Positions 1 through 13,600 of a stretch of 64,000 nt of DNA are shown here, piece after piece. The stretch lies in the NCBI GenBank assembly GCA_020055645.1, contig CM034548.1, positions 15,624,001-15,688,000 on the forward strand. The letters run 5' to 3'. The position numbers were made by a program, and so were the translations under genes. Under the pieces are notes generated by a model. It was not told where the DNA came from. It worked only from the letters and a program-made list of their open reading frames with translations, and made no database searches. The first letter of the stretch is position 1, and every line of letters starts with the position of its first letter. The stretch is from Tomocerus qinae. Its lineage: Eukaryota; Arthropoda; Collembola; Entomobryomorpha; Tomoceridae.

Positions 1-1797
1 CCTTCTCTTGTAATCATATACTTCGTTTTTTTCTAATAATACTCGTGACTGTGACCTAGGTTCTGCTGCAATAATTCCCCTCCTATACATTCTTTAACAA
101 CGACATTGTATTTACATCGTTTTTTAAGAAATTACTACCAACTAAGTAGTAAAGGTAATCAAATCACTACCAAGTAATCCATATTGACCTTTTGACTATA
201 CTATTGCGTCATCTTTACGCATGGTTAGTTATCACGTTTCTATTAATAACATTTGTTTAGTAAACAAATAATAGCATAGCATTATTTGTATATTTAATAA
301 GACATTGACACAGAACTAAATTTAAGGACACAGCCTACAGGTTAATTGACAACCGGTAAAAATCATTTTTCGAAAAATTTAGCCCTAAGCTTAACAAATA
401 GGTTCATCGAATCATATTTTAATTGACAGTAGTTGCAAAATTGTAAATGAAAATTTTTTCTTAAGAAAATTCATGGCTTTAATTCTAAATAAATTATGAT
501 ATGAATATCTACAGTTTATGCAACTTAGATCCATTATCTAGTGAATATCAGAAGGTTAGAATTAGTATGGCATATAATTCCATAGTACGAACACTGTTTT
601 CTTTATCTTATGAACAAAAGCAAAATAATACCCATCTATTACAGAGATTGTGAGGAATTGAGTAGTTTCATTTGCTACAGACACATAATATCAGAGAATT
701 AGAGAGAGAGATTGTAAACAACATTTACAGCAAATAGCGAGGTAGCAACACGTGTCGTTTGTTTTACTTTATCCAACTTGCCAATAACAAATCCAAGAAC
801 GCAGATCATTTTTCACTCAAGTCAATCAATGCGTTTTTTGTACTCAAGCAATGTTACTCTAACTAAGCCATACTCTCAACAAGATAAAGGCCATCTAAGA
901 CTGTCTGTCAGCTTAACAAGACTGTAAATAAAATTGCGAAAATATTGAAGTGTACTAATGTCATGAACATATTATTATATAATTATTATTCTAACTCAAT
1001 TAGTCTCATTCAAATACAAATCCTTGAGTTGGTATGGCATTTATTCAAGTGCATGCATTTTTAGGAAAATAACTTTTTCGCAAATGCATTGTACCTGATC
1101 CACATTTTTTTAAACAAATAGTTGCTCATATATAACTGAAAACACGTCATTGTAGTCCAATAGAGGCTTTCAGTGAATAATTAATCACTACAACTATTAA
1201 TAACGTAAATATTAATTCAGTGCCATGTAAATAAATAGAGGTTTTCTCAGAACAACTAAAACGCATCTTCGTGCTTGTTGTAGGTCACAAATGCTTCTGT
1301 GCAGTTTTATTTCATAATAATGTTTTAACGATTTTAAACTTTGGGTAGCTATGCAAAATTACCAAATATGTGATTAATTTTCTGAATAATTTGTATAGTC
1401 AGGCACGTGGAAGTTAAATTCATTGAACCTGTACATTAAAATATTCTAGCTGTCCTCTTCAAACGCTGTTGTGGATTTTGTTGCCTAATTGTTTATACCT
1501 AGCACATACAATGTCCAGTTTTTTTCTGTAATTACCTTCAGCTCAACTAAAAAATGGTGCATTGTACAGTTACTTATTGCATAGCGTAAAGTAGTATCGT
1601 AGGATGAACACAATTATCAAGGTTAATGCTGATGTAACGTTTTAACATATTTACTACTATTGCTGTACTTGAGATATTTTTGAGTTAAAATACTTTTCAA
1701 AGAAAGTAAATGTCATTTGAAAAATTCAGGAATAGCAAAAATTAAATGGAAAATCCAGATTTTATTTTATGATTATTCTAACTTGATTCCTTTATAG
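1..1797. other. No gene seen (left edge)
   Basis: AT-rich sequence with frequent stops in all frames. I found no exon with good splice sites, no RNA gene and no clear repeat. If the exon pair at 1798-2001 is real, this stretch would be the intron before it. Confidence 0.5.
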
Positions 1798-2001
1798 AAA
1801 TGAGATTCGTAAAAGGCTTGAAATAGCTAGAATTATAAATGCAGATCATTGGATGGTAACGACATGGCTTGACAGGTAAAATTTTTAGGTTTGCTAATGA
1901 GTCAGTGAACAATTATGAAGAGAAAATGTCCTTTGGGTGAAACTGCAAATGGGCGTAGCAGGAAACTGAAAGGCACAACAACGCATTTAAGAAAGATCTA
2001 A
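1798..2001 (+). CDS. Possible last two exons of an unidentified gene
   Basis: A candidate exon at 1798-1875 follows a tttatag acceptor and ends at a GACAG|gtaaaa donor. It reads NEIRKRLEIARI, then NADHWMVTTWLD. After a possible 46-base intron containing a branch-like ctaat, a second piece at 1923-2001 continues in phase. It joins through a shared Arg to KCPLGE, then NGRSRKLKGTTTH, and ends at TAA. The phase match (AG|A), the amphipathic charged helix and the basic tail look more like protein than the surrounding DNA. The acceptor of the second exon is weak, with a purine-rich tract before it. I do not recognise the family. Upstream exons would have to lie left of the window or behind a long intron. 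It could also be a chance open stretch. Confidence 0.28.
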
Positions 2002-5000
2002 AACAAGCAAAGAAGAGCAGAATAATGCAAAGTTGATGGCTATCGCCACATTATTGACGATCCTGCATCCCATGTGGAAGTTAATGACCCTGAAATGGTG
2101 TAACCTTGTCGCAGGTGTTTCCCTGCTGTAAAAACTTGTTCTTTGTGCGTTTTTACAAGATGCAATGGTAATTCAATTTTGTTTGACCCAATTTTGTCTC
2201 AAAGACGCTTTTTACAACTTGCTGACACATTGACATAGAGTTGTATACCATTCTAAAGATCGAACTAGACTTTTTTCATGCAGTTTAAATAAAAGGTAAT
2301 GAAGTACTCAAATGTCTTATATAGGTAAGTCGTTTGACACTCCACACGAGAATGTTTACAAAATAAATCACTAATTGCAGGCATCAAATAACAATTAATG
2401 CATTTATCTATCATTCTGTCCTTCCTTGCCAATGTAATTGTACTTGCAATTAGACATTTTGTTTTTATTTTACAATAGCTTACCAAAGTCAGGGACTGTG
2501 CTGTAATTCTGCGATTGTAATACCTGCGCAGCAACATTGCACATAAAAATTAATGCATTTATTGTGTCTCAAACACAATTATATTCACAGCCAATAATAA
2601 AAATACACATTCCTTTTTCTTATTAAGGTACCTAGTACCCAAAATATATATTCAAAGAATATTACTATACTAATTATTATACTTACCATCTTCTGTTATT
2701 CTCTTTAGGCAAAAGGAATCTTATTCATGGTATATTTTATGGACAATCATTTTAAAGGTTTTCAATGATTTTATAAAACAAAGTCCATTAAAGCATGTTG
2801 AATATCTACTATTTTATTAGGTGTTACGTCTTATCGATTTATTTATTTTGTCACTGAGCTTAGTCGTAATCATTAACACCTTGTTTGAGTGTACCACAAG
2901 TTTTCCATTGCAAGTCTTGTCAAGTGAATGCTACTTACTTGACTGTGTCGAACATAAACTGGTAGTACTTGCAGAATAGTAATTATATCGTCATTGTCAA
3001 CTCCTACTGAAATGGAAGACAACTTTCTGGCAAGGCTTGATAGAAACCTTTTCTAGATGTAATTTCTGCACATCCGAGTTACAATATTACCTATCAATAA
3101 TTGGCATCAATTGTCATCTTTGTTTACAATCCCTACTCATCATAGTGAGCCTTTCTCAATATTACATTTTATATTCGCTTTATGTGTAAAATACACAATA
3201 AAAGAATTTATCATCACTGATATTGCATTAAGGTACTTTAAGATTTCCTGTTAAAACTTCCTTTTGAGGGACGTGGAACAAGTTAAGTTGATATTAGGTA
3301 TTTATCGTTTTACATGAGAAAATTACATCATTTAATTCTATGAGAAAAACATACACTGTGCCAATCATGATTTTACACAAAGAGGATCCCGCTTATTATT
3401 CTCCAATTTTCTGCACTACCGAAGGTCGATTTATCACACTTAAAATTATCAGATTGTGGTTTAACTCTGATTTGGTGCAGTTAATTATGTTATACACTCG
3501 CTATGCCTGGTGTAAATGCAATACAGATTTACTATTATTTCTTAGGCCACGTTAGTATTTAAATTCCTAATTGCATTTCTATATAAATTGCTGAATAATT
3601 TGTATCTTGTAGTTTTCTCAAGTAGATAGCACTTTTCGTCCTTTTAGGAATGAATAATTGGTACTTGCAATTGCTATAGATAGATTAAGAATGTACTCTT
3701 GACTGTCGTTCTCATTTACAGTGATAAAAAGTTACACATACACATAACAAATTGACCTAAAATTGTTAAAATATAGCTCAAGTGCAATTCGCTTATTAAT
3801 GCTTATCTACATAAGTACAGCAGACCAACTTGGAACAAAATACCTTTCCTACAATAGAAAGAGGAATTTTCCCCTCTCACATTCAAGTTTTAACAGTTAG
3901 TGCAGTGACACACATTATTATAGGTACTAAGCAGAATCGCCTAATACGGTACACCAAGTGGCCAACTCAGCTATCTTAATATCAGAAACCATATTATATA
4001 AGGAAATATTTGTATGTGTTACATTGCCATTGCCCTGGATGTAATAATGAAGCTTTAGACAAATCTATCATCAAAGGTTGATGACACAATAAATTCCCAT
4101 ATATAATTTCATCAACAATACTAAACCCTGATTTTACTGTTTATTCCTTTTCTTATCTCTACTTCAAATTTGTAATTTTAAAATCTATTACAGAAAATAA
4201 TTAAGACCATTCTCCAAAATATTACCTATCATGATAATCATGAAACAAGGAAGGGAAATGGAAATTATCGTTTGGAATTTTTTTCAATATTATAAGCCGG
4301 TATTATAAATCGCAAGACACAATAGCGAATATTGAAATCCATGTAGCATAAACTATATTGTTCTTTATATTCTGTAATGAAATGACCAAAATTAATCTAA
4401 TCAGCAAATAATTACACTAATTATAAAAGTTTTGGAGAATGAGCAGGATATTTTTGTATTGATTTTATACAGTAGCCTTATACAATGGATAATAGAGCGA
4501 TATATTATATTAAATATAAAAAGACCTGAAGCTACAGAATTAGATGGTGAAGGAATCCTGCCATAATGAATGCACGTAGCATTAATTATTATGTAACTTA
4601 ATTAAGCAAGTAAGTAAGAGCATGGAGTGGCTATGCACGACAGGCACCGTTCCTTTGGATACGAAATCTGTGCACATAAATAAAGTACATGGTTACCTAC
4701 TCATTCACTTCCCTGAGCCCACAACAATGCAATAAAATGAAACCCTTTGAAGTAAATAGCGTGATTGCCTCCAATTTACCATTTTTGTTCGAGAACATCT
4801 TATCTGTTTGTTCATGTCCTTCACGAAAGATGTAATATCCACAATAGAAGTCAATAGCTGTCTTACCAGTTCCGTAGGAGAGAGACTTCTTTTATTTTTA
4901 ACACTTGCTTCTCATTTGCTACTTGTTATTATTGATTCGAACAACAAAGCAAGAAGAGAGATTAAGCTGGCAGCGGCTCCCCTTCCCTTGTAGACCATTC

Positions 5001-8000
5001 CATTAACAATTAAAATCTACTACTTATTAGTAGAGAGTTGTCTGGCCCCACCCAAATGGAAGCAAAGGGGTATTTTTGGCCCCACTCTGGCATAATTTAT
5101 GTCTCTTGCTTGATTTTAATTACTTTTTTATAGAATTATTTGTTTTATGCAATGATTTCCACTTACGATTAAATTAGAAGTGTGTTCTTTACTTGTATTG
5201 CTTGTTGTATATAAATCAATTTGAGAGATAACTGATTTAAATAGTTATTCATGAAAAATTCTTTTTAATTCACTTATGCGTTACACTTTTCCGATCACTA
5301 ATCCAGGAGAGGTTGACAATAATGCAGTAATTTCTGCAGCACAAAGACAATTTTATTGTTGACTAGCTCCTTAGGAAGTGAACACGAGTGTTACAATTAA
5401 AACTTGAGAAATAACAACAACAGGATGCACAACCTTTAAAGAATTTCTATCCGAAAGTTTGTTGAAGGACCTTTTCTTTAGTGCTTTGGAATCCGCTTGT
5501 CAACTTAGTTATTTACTCAGGTATTTTCCTAACCCTTACATTCAGAGATATTGAGATTATTGACAATGAGATTGGAGCTTCACTGTTTTTCAGTTTGGGT
5601 TCACCTTTAAGATAAGACACGACTAAATAGTAACAATTCATCTACCTGGAACAATGTCAGAAAATGTTTAAGTTCAGAGTTGATGGTTATATTATACTAG
5701 GATATCCGTAATTATATCTAACCTGTCTATAGAGGGTTCAACAAAAACTAGTGATCTGGTAGCGTGAATGAAGGGTCGAACTCAGACGTACTTTTCTGCT
5801 CATTGTTCTATCAATACTGAGATGGATATTTATTTTCATGCGAAGACTACTTATCTCTACACACCGTCTGCATACAAGTTAACTAAACTCTAACATTGTT
5901 GTACCAAATAGAGTTGATACCTAGTTAAGCCATTTCCACAACAAATAAATGAAATCCAACAATACTGCACTGTTGCTTGGCTAGAGCAAGAGTTGTGTGT
6001 GGGATGGCCTTGGCCAGTTGACCCACTATAGAGCTTGAACTATGTATATCAAAACAAAGTTAAATACCTACCTACTAACTAATGTAAAATCCGGGTTCTA
6101 CTATTTCTACCTTATGAGACCAATCTTGTATTTTCAATGCCATACACAATTTTCAACAACTCTTTTATCGACACCCAATAAGAAAATATTCCCTCGATAA
6201 CATAATACTGTGTGAAATAAATGTAACCAAAAGAAGCAATTTGTCTTCTAACTATTATAATTATACTTGTACAGGTAATATATATACTTTTGTACAGGTT
6301 CACATAATAGTACTTGCTGATTGTATTGATACTGTCATGTGTACTGGGAATATTTTTTAATTTTTGTATTTTGGCATATTTCTTTTCCTGTCATCACTAA
6401 AACCACTTAGTGCATATCCTAAATAACACTTAAATATTTATCTGATCTACCTTTTTCCAGGTTATAAATACTAAGATTAGTTTCCGAATAGTAATAAAGT
6501 TTTGGGTTCAAGTGTTTTTGTTCCGGTCACATTCCTTTGACTTGACAAACTCTTGAGTTGATTAGAAAATACCTGTCTGAAATATAAAATGATGGAATTC
6601 CATTTTCCAGACGAAAATGACAACCAAATAGGATTTGTTTTTCGTGTAGCCATTAAAGAGATAGTAATAAGGAACATAATGTTCATAATCTATCTACCTT
6701 CATAACATCATAGTGAAGTCATGCAAAGTCTGGGTCAAGGATGAGTACATTCTTGAGAGTAGAGTTGGCTATTGGGGGTGTTCTCTGTTAAATAACCTCT
6801 ACACGTCTCTTCGTCTTATAGCCAAGTTTAGTGTCTAGCATCATAGGAAATATAAGACACTATGCACGATCCATGGAGGCGTAAAAATACTACTAAATTG
6901 CAAATAAGTACTTGGGAAATAGGAATCGCTTCGAGGAATTGTGAACTAATGCTATTCTACATCACATTACATTATCATAAACTCAAATTAATTGACTATA
7001 GTTAAGTTCGAGTTTATAGTCTTTGCTAATAATATGCAAGTGCATTTAACCATCAACTACACATACGTCAAATCTTCTGAGAATAAATATATACTTACTA
7101 AAACCTGAATTATTGCCAAATGGGGAAGAGGCATGGTTGCAATAATTTTTACATGGTTTTTTTGCATGTATACTGAATCTGATTGTTTTTATGACTGCCC
7201 AAAGTTACAATCACGTTTTAAATTTGAGTAGTCATTAAATATAGTCTAGTGAAAATGACATAAAATAGCGAGACGATTTTAAACTCTAAACAGAATTAGC
7301 ACGTCACACATATTTTTATATCGTGTTTAATGTCATACTAGTACTGCCCAACCATTAGCATAGTATTTAATGATTCTTACTTTTATAATTGCACAACGTA
7401 ACTTTTCAGTTCATAAAAATATTGTAAATAAAATTTAATAGGGTACCTATCAAACCAGATCAATTTAAATTAGTGCCTCCATTTGGGATCGACTATTTCC
7501 TTCGTTGCTCTAAAGAATTCACTTTTTAATGTATGCACGTTGTTGTTATAACAATTATTATCGCGTAATAATATATTAACATAGATAGCTATAGAGTCAA
7601 TATTATAGCTAGTGACCTTACAATCACTTTTAAGCTGGTGATTTTTTGCCCGTTACCAACTGGCCCTGTATGTTCAGAATAGAACACGTAAGAAGTACAA
7701 AGGAGTCTGTTTTAACTTAAACCTGTCTCTAGGTTTGAAAACATTACATCTTGACTTGACCTTTGAGACATACGCAGATGTATAGAGCCAATTTAAAAAA
7801 TGCAAATGATAATTGTACAGCGCAACAGTTATATTGTTAAGGCACATTTTGGATTACACTTTGCTAGATAATCTACTCATAAACACTCGCCGACTATAGC
7901 AAAAGTGTTTGATCCTTGAATGTCTAAAAGAGGAACCAATGAAGGTTCACAATTTAATATTAATCATCATACATATGCATTTGTATATACGACTGAATAG

Positions 8001-10461
8001 AATCCATTGCGTTGTAATTATAATTTGCTTGAGATTTCGTATCTTATTGTTTGCTCCAGCGCTATTATTACTAATATTGCTAATAATTATAATTATCTAT
8101 TACACATTCGTATTATATCAATAGTTGTTGTGCAGTCCATTCTTCAAATAGATGTACATACTATAATATATATCTTGTTCTTGTAGGTCTACCTCCGCAT
8201 CCGTGTCTTGAGTATATAGTAAGTGCTATATAGTATATGATATAAATATTATGGTAAGTATAGCATATCGTTATGTTAGGTCATAGTCGCTGAACAACAA
8301 AAGGTTGAACCGTGAATGTACTTGATACAAATGTTTATTGCAACTCTATTAGTTTAGCTTAACCCATTTTAGTAAACCGGATGCTTGTTCCTAATAAATA
8401 CATAATAGAGTAAAGAGTCTTAAAATGCACATAAAAGTATTAGGCAGAACGCATGAAATGGAGAGTAGTCACTCAATTGAAACCTTACACACAAATTCTA
8501 TACTTGTAGACTGAAATCTTTCTTAAAAATATAGGGCTCTTCATTCATCACGCAATGTAAACGGACAGTTACAAAAATTTATATACTGAATCTTTGTTAC
8601 GTTTTATTCCTCGAATTATGGCAGTTACACAATGCACAAATTTGACAGTATGAGTTCATAAGCTAATATGACAAATGCCTCCGCTCTCCTTCCTTTCAAA
8701 ATTTTAATTTCGTGTTTGTTCATATTACATGGATAATTTAACTGTCTTATAGTCAAATGACTGTGGAATAAAATGCTGTACTCAAATACCTACAAATACT
8801 ACAAGAACGGAGATTGACCTACAAGTACCATTAAATGTAGGCTATGAAGACATTTCCTTCCACACAGAGTGCAGTATACAAATTATATTCTCATATACGC
8901 CTGTTATCCAACTCTTAGACCCTGTTCGAATGCACAAAATAAAAGTAAGAGTTACGAGAGTGAAATCAACTTGCATTAAAACCTGTTTAACTATGCAACG
9001 ATTACATAGACCAAAACACGTATTTGTAGTTACTAAACACTATGCAGTATAAATTGCATGTGATGAGATCTTGGATGTTCTTCCAACGGTATTTATAGCT
9101 TAGGTACTTAAGTGCTTGTGTACACAAACTATTATACTACATGTGCCATGTACTCCCATCACTCAACTCATTCAAGAAGGAATACAACATAATATACTAA
9201 TGATAAAACTACCATCTATTCCACTAAAAAGGTCGCATTTCGATTTAATTCTAAGAAATTATACAGAGATAAGAAGCTATTAAACAAAAATTTTATTTTT
9301 TTAGTAAACAGTGGCTCTAATATTTTAATTTGACTCTCAAACTCTCAAAAAGCCTTTCATGGCCACCCTTTCTAATTATTTCAATATAAATTTTGAGCTC
9401 GTTAAATATAATAAAAAAATTATAGATTCTTTATTGAAAATAATCACAAATGGATTTATTCCCATTAGAAATATGCACCTGTTACAATGTCAAACTGAAT
9501 GTAATACTGATTGATATAATTCACTCTTACGATATATTCTGAAGTGACAATGGTGAGTGCTGCTATGCTATATACACGATTAATTGAATGTGGGTGAGAT
9601 TTTCGAAATTAAAAGTACATGAGACGGTTTCCCTTTCTTAATGACTTCAATTCACTTGAAAAGGACGCTATTCTCATCTCCCTTCTCCCATTAAATCAAT
9701 AAGAAAATGAAATGCGCATAATAATAGTGTAATCCAAACACAATCTATACCCTGCAAGGAAACTTTTCCAACGGTAAATGTTTAACATTGGAGACTTATT
9801 AAAAGTTTTAGAGAGCACATATGGACTACTAACCAAATTAATCTGAACTAGAGATTTTTATATAGATTTATATTAGTCTAGTCTATAAATGCTACTCTTT
9901 AGTAGGTAGCGTTGAAAATAGCAAAATCACTTGCAACTACCACTCACCCTTTACCTATTAGACTTACAGCATAGTTAGATCTATCTCTATCTATCTACAA
10001 ATAAAAAGATATTTGAATTGTGTATGTAATCGTATGTGAGTGAATCTGACAATGAGACATGTAGAGTGGACGGGGTGAGTGGAGCCTTGGAGCGACAAGC
10101 CAACCCAGAACACCATCATCATCATCATCAACGATCAGAAATCCTAGTCACAACGTAACAATTAATTACCTACAGGTATTTTTAGTAGGAGATTTGGCTT
10201 AAATACTTGATGACTTGACTTGGTTTGAGCCGTACGAGGAATCCCAAGAGAAGAGAGAAGAGCAATTGACAAGACGCAGCGTGGCAACGCAGAGAGAGAC
10301 AACAATCTCAAACAATTAATTCTCTCTCGAATACTCTCGATTGACTCAAGTTCTCTGTTACATTCGTCATTCAAAATCCTCTTAGCAATTCACTCTCGCT
10401 TTGCTATTCTAACTATTTGGCCATATTATTGTCTTTTTCTTTGCCTATAGGAACCACCATT
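2002..10461. other. Gene-poor intergenic stretch
   Basis: About 8.4 kb of AT-rich DNA with only short, low-complexity open frames. A 47-codon frame overlaps its left end at about 1991-2130 but has no start codon near its beginning and no recognisable family. A short CAT trinucleotide run lies at 10114-10130. I see no coding exon, tRNA or complete transposon. Confidence 0.5.
10114..10130. repeat. CAT trinucleotide microsatellite
   Basis: Five full CAT units plus CA, uninterrupted, in noncoding DNA. Confidence 0.8.
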
Positions 10462-10665
10462 CTATTTTAATCCTTTCCAAATGTTCAATAGCTCATCAGT
10501 TTCAATGGCTATACTATAGAAGCATCGTTTTTCACTCTCCTCTACTACTACATACATGGGAACATCAACTTTTCCCAATTCAGTACAATTGCGCAACAAG
10601 TGTGTGTGTTTTCTCATACTCTGAGGATTTGTAGCATCACGAAATTGACACAACTTTATATAAGC
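10462..10665 (-). pseudogene. Zinc-finger-like coding fragment, possibly from a transposon
   Basis: A minus-strand open frame of 67 codons ends at TAA and has no ATG. It carries KLCQFRDATNPQSMRKH followed by a second Cys (HLLRNC), a Cys/His/Cys spacing that loosely recalls a BED-type finger of hAT elements. The rest reads VDVPMYVVVEESEKRCF and ends DELLNIWKGLK. The composition is more protein-like than the flanks. There is no recognised transposase core, no visible terminal inverted repeat and no upstream exon, so it is best viewed as a relic or a chance frame. Confidence 0.2.
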
Positions 10666-13600
10666 TCATGATAATAATAAATTGTTTAAATACGTGAGTT
10701 TTTTTTAGTAACTTATGAAAAGATGGAAAAAGTTAAAATCCCTCGTTTGATATATAATCGTATCAAGACTGAATACAAATTCTATACTAATTCTAATTGA
10801 ATGGAATATGAATGATGGGAATACAATATGAAATCATAATGCATATTAAGTCTTGTAGCAAAGGATTCTATAAGTGTAGAATTTCCGGTGAGGCTAAAAG
10901 TGAATAAAATGTACAAGTATAATCATTGTATGGAAATAAATCTGTAAGCAGTGTTCATGGAAGGAAGAGTTTATGTGATATTCCATTGTGTTGCGTATCC
11001 GCATACGTGATTGCGATACATTACAATTATTTATATACTATAGCCGATGGTTCTAACTTGAGAATAGCATGCATGTTAATTGTAGTATTAATGTATACAC
11101 GTTTTATGTTTACCAACAGATTTTAAAAAAATAGCCACAGACTCAGATGGATTGTAATGGAAAATTCCGCAGTTGGCATTCTTGATTGATAAAGTGCTGC
11201 TTTGTGTGGTTAATTTTTTTTGGTTACTTTTGGAAGTTTAGTTCCTTGAACGTGAACAATAAGTCAAGAAGGATTTACGTTTAGGGTTTGTAATTATTCA
11301 AACATCTCTTGACAGTGAGCTTAAGCTAAGCGTAGCGCCAACTACCAACCCTACTGCACCTAATTGTTAAGTAGGTATTATCAACGCGGATGAATCTCCA
11401 GACGAAATAACAATTATTTTTATGCAGACAAAAAATGGTTTAAGACTGAAAAGTAAGAGGGTACCAAAATTTAAGATGCAGTACAGAAGCTTTTCCAGCA
11501 GGCAGTGTGTGGGGAATCACAACAAATTTTCTGAATGTCAGTTGTTCAAAGTCAACGAAATAAAAAAACTGATAAATGAGAAGCTTATTATTAATTCTAA
11601 TCCAAAGAGATAATTATATGTCTTACATATTAAGTAGGGGGGATTTTTATTTAGTCGTAGTTTCTATTTGTACTAGAGTCAGACAGTTAAGTGGCAGTCA
11701 ACAGCCATTGTGTCACGTTTCAGACAAATTAATTTTTTGAATGTTACAGGCAGTTACGTAAATTGACAATTTATATCTGTCTGAGAGTCTGATAGGAGAA
11801 TTTCTTTTCAAATCTCAATTGCAATTGATAAAAAAAGCTTCCTCCCTTAATGTATCTGTTGTTATCTAGTTAAGGCTCATTATCATCTCAAAAAATGCTT
11901 CCAAAAGGTGTTTGCTCCAAAGTAGATTTTGTAGTAGTAACATTAAATGGTGAGGGTGGTAATCATACATAGCCATGTCACAACTATATTATCTCTATAT
12001 CCAATGCTATATCTCTTTCCTTCGAACACTCTACTACAAGTGAGATAGGTGGGATACCTATAATAGACATTGATGGGCTATCAGTTACTGATTATATAGA
12101 AACACGCCTAAACAAAGACCTCGACAGTAATAGTGACAGGAATAGGAAATAAATGGGAAATATTACTTTTTATGTCCAAACTCATCTTTTAATGTTGTAA
12201 TATCTATTGCTAAATTTTTAATAGAAAACAGATAGTGAAATCTGACTAATATGAACAATAAGTAATCAAACATTCCATACTATATTTTATATAGTATCAT
12301 TCTAATTTTAACCAATTGTATTACACTCAAGGTTTTTTGATTCGTCATAAAGAAATAATCGAACAACAAAGAAAATTATTGGCATTACTCAACCAATCTA
12401 CTTACTTTTTAATTACCTCATACATTATTATTCACAGTTAACGATGAATGGGACTGCGAGAAACATGATCACCTTAGTGAGCTTAATACTTGCCACTTGA
12501 ACTACTAATAATATTGTACGCATTTCAAGATCTTTCAATCAGCACATGCTACAGTTGCACGGACAATGCAATTTATGCAATCCATTGGACGTCTCTACAC
12601 AAAAATCGACAGTCACTATATACCTTCTATTAAATACATCCACCCTATATATAATGCTATATAGACCAAAAACACAAATCACTGACAATGAACCATTTTG
12701 TAGCGATATTATGCAAAGTACTTCATCGCAGTCAAACTAAATGAACTAGAAAAGCAAAGATAGGTAGATATTCTAATGTTCTCCTACTTATCATAATATA
12801 TCTGTATTATTCATTCTAGTAATAGCTAACTCACTGCAACATTGTTATCTTCATGAATACAGAGAATATAAAGATGTAGGAGATTATTGCTGGGCTATTC
12901 TTCGACATTTGATTAGCTACCAAGTTTAGTTAAAACCAACAATCTGTCAACTGTGCTATTCACAAGAGAAAGAGAAGAAGGACAAACACTCTAAATAACT
13001 ATTTAAATAATATTATTATAGTTCATTCTATATAGAGTGTCATACCAGTCCCAATTTACTTTCTGCTCTTGTCTGACCTCTTGTCGTCTGAATTAAAATT
13101 AATATCTGAACACTATGTAGGTAACCATTCTAACATTTAACTTGCAGAGCTAAATAATTATGATCCCTTTTAACTCGCTAATTCACCATAATTGGAAATG
13201 AAACTTGCAATACAAAAGCAGAATTATTAATAGCATAGAATTTACTTTTACTTACTTGACTCGGGGGCTATCTGAAACCATGATTTCCAAATCACGTCGT
13301 CACACGTCACGATTTAAAATTAACTATACTCCAACTACTGCGTTAACTAAACTAAATTAATTGTCGCTAAAAAACTTGGACACATTTATTCAAAACTAAT
13401 TGCGATTTTCTGTTCCTATAGATATTTTTGGCTTCACTTGCTTGACTATACAAACAAATAGAAACACAGATTTAGACAGAGACTGAGACAAGGTAGATAG
13501 ACAGTAAACCAAATCCTACTCAGCTCGCTTCGCTTGTTCTTCACAGACTGACGAGACGAATGATTGTACTAGACTAATATAGGTATAATCATAATGCATA

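Noticed and set aside
8880-8940. cctgttcgaatgcac, similar to a tRNA T-loop.
   Set aside because: No matching acceptor, D or anticodon arms could be folded around it.
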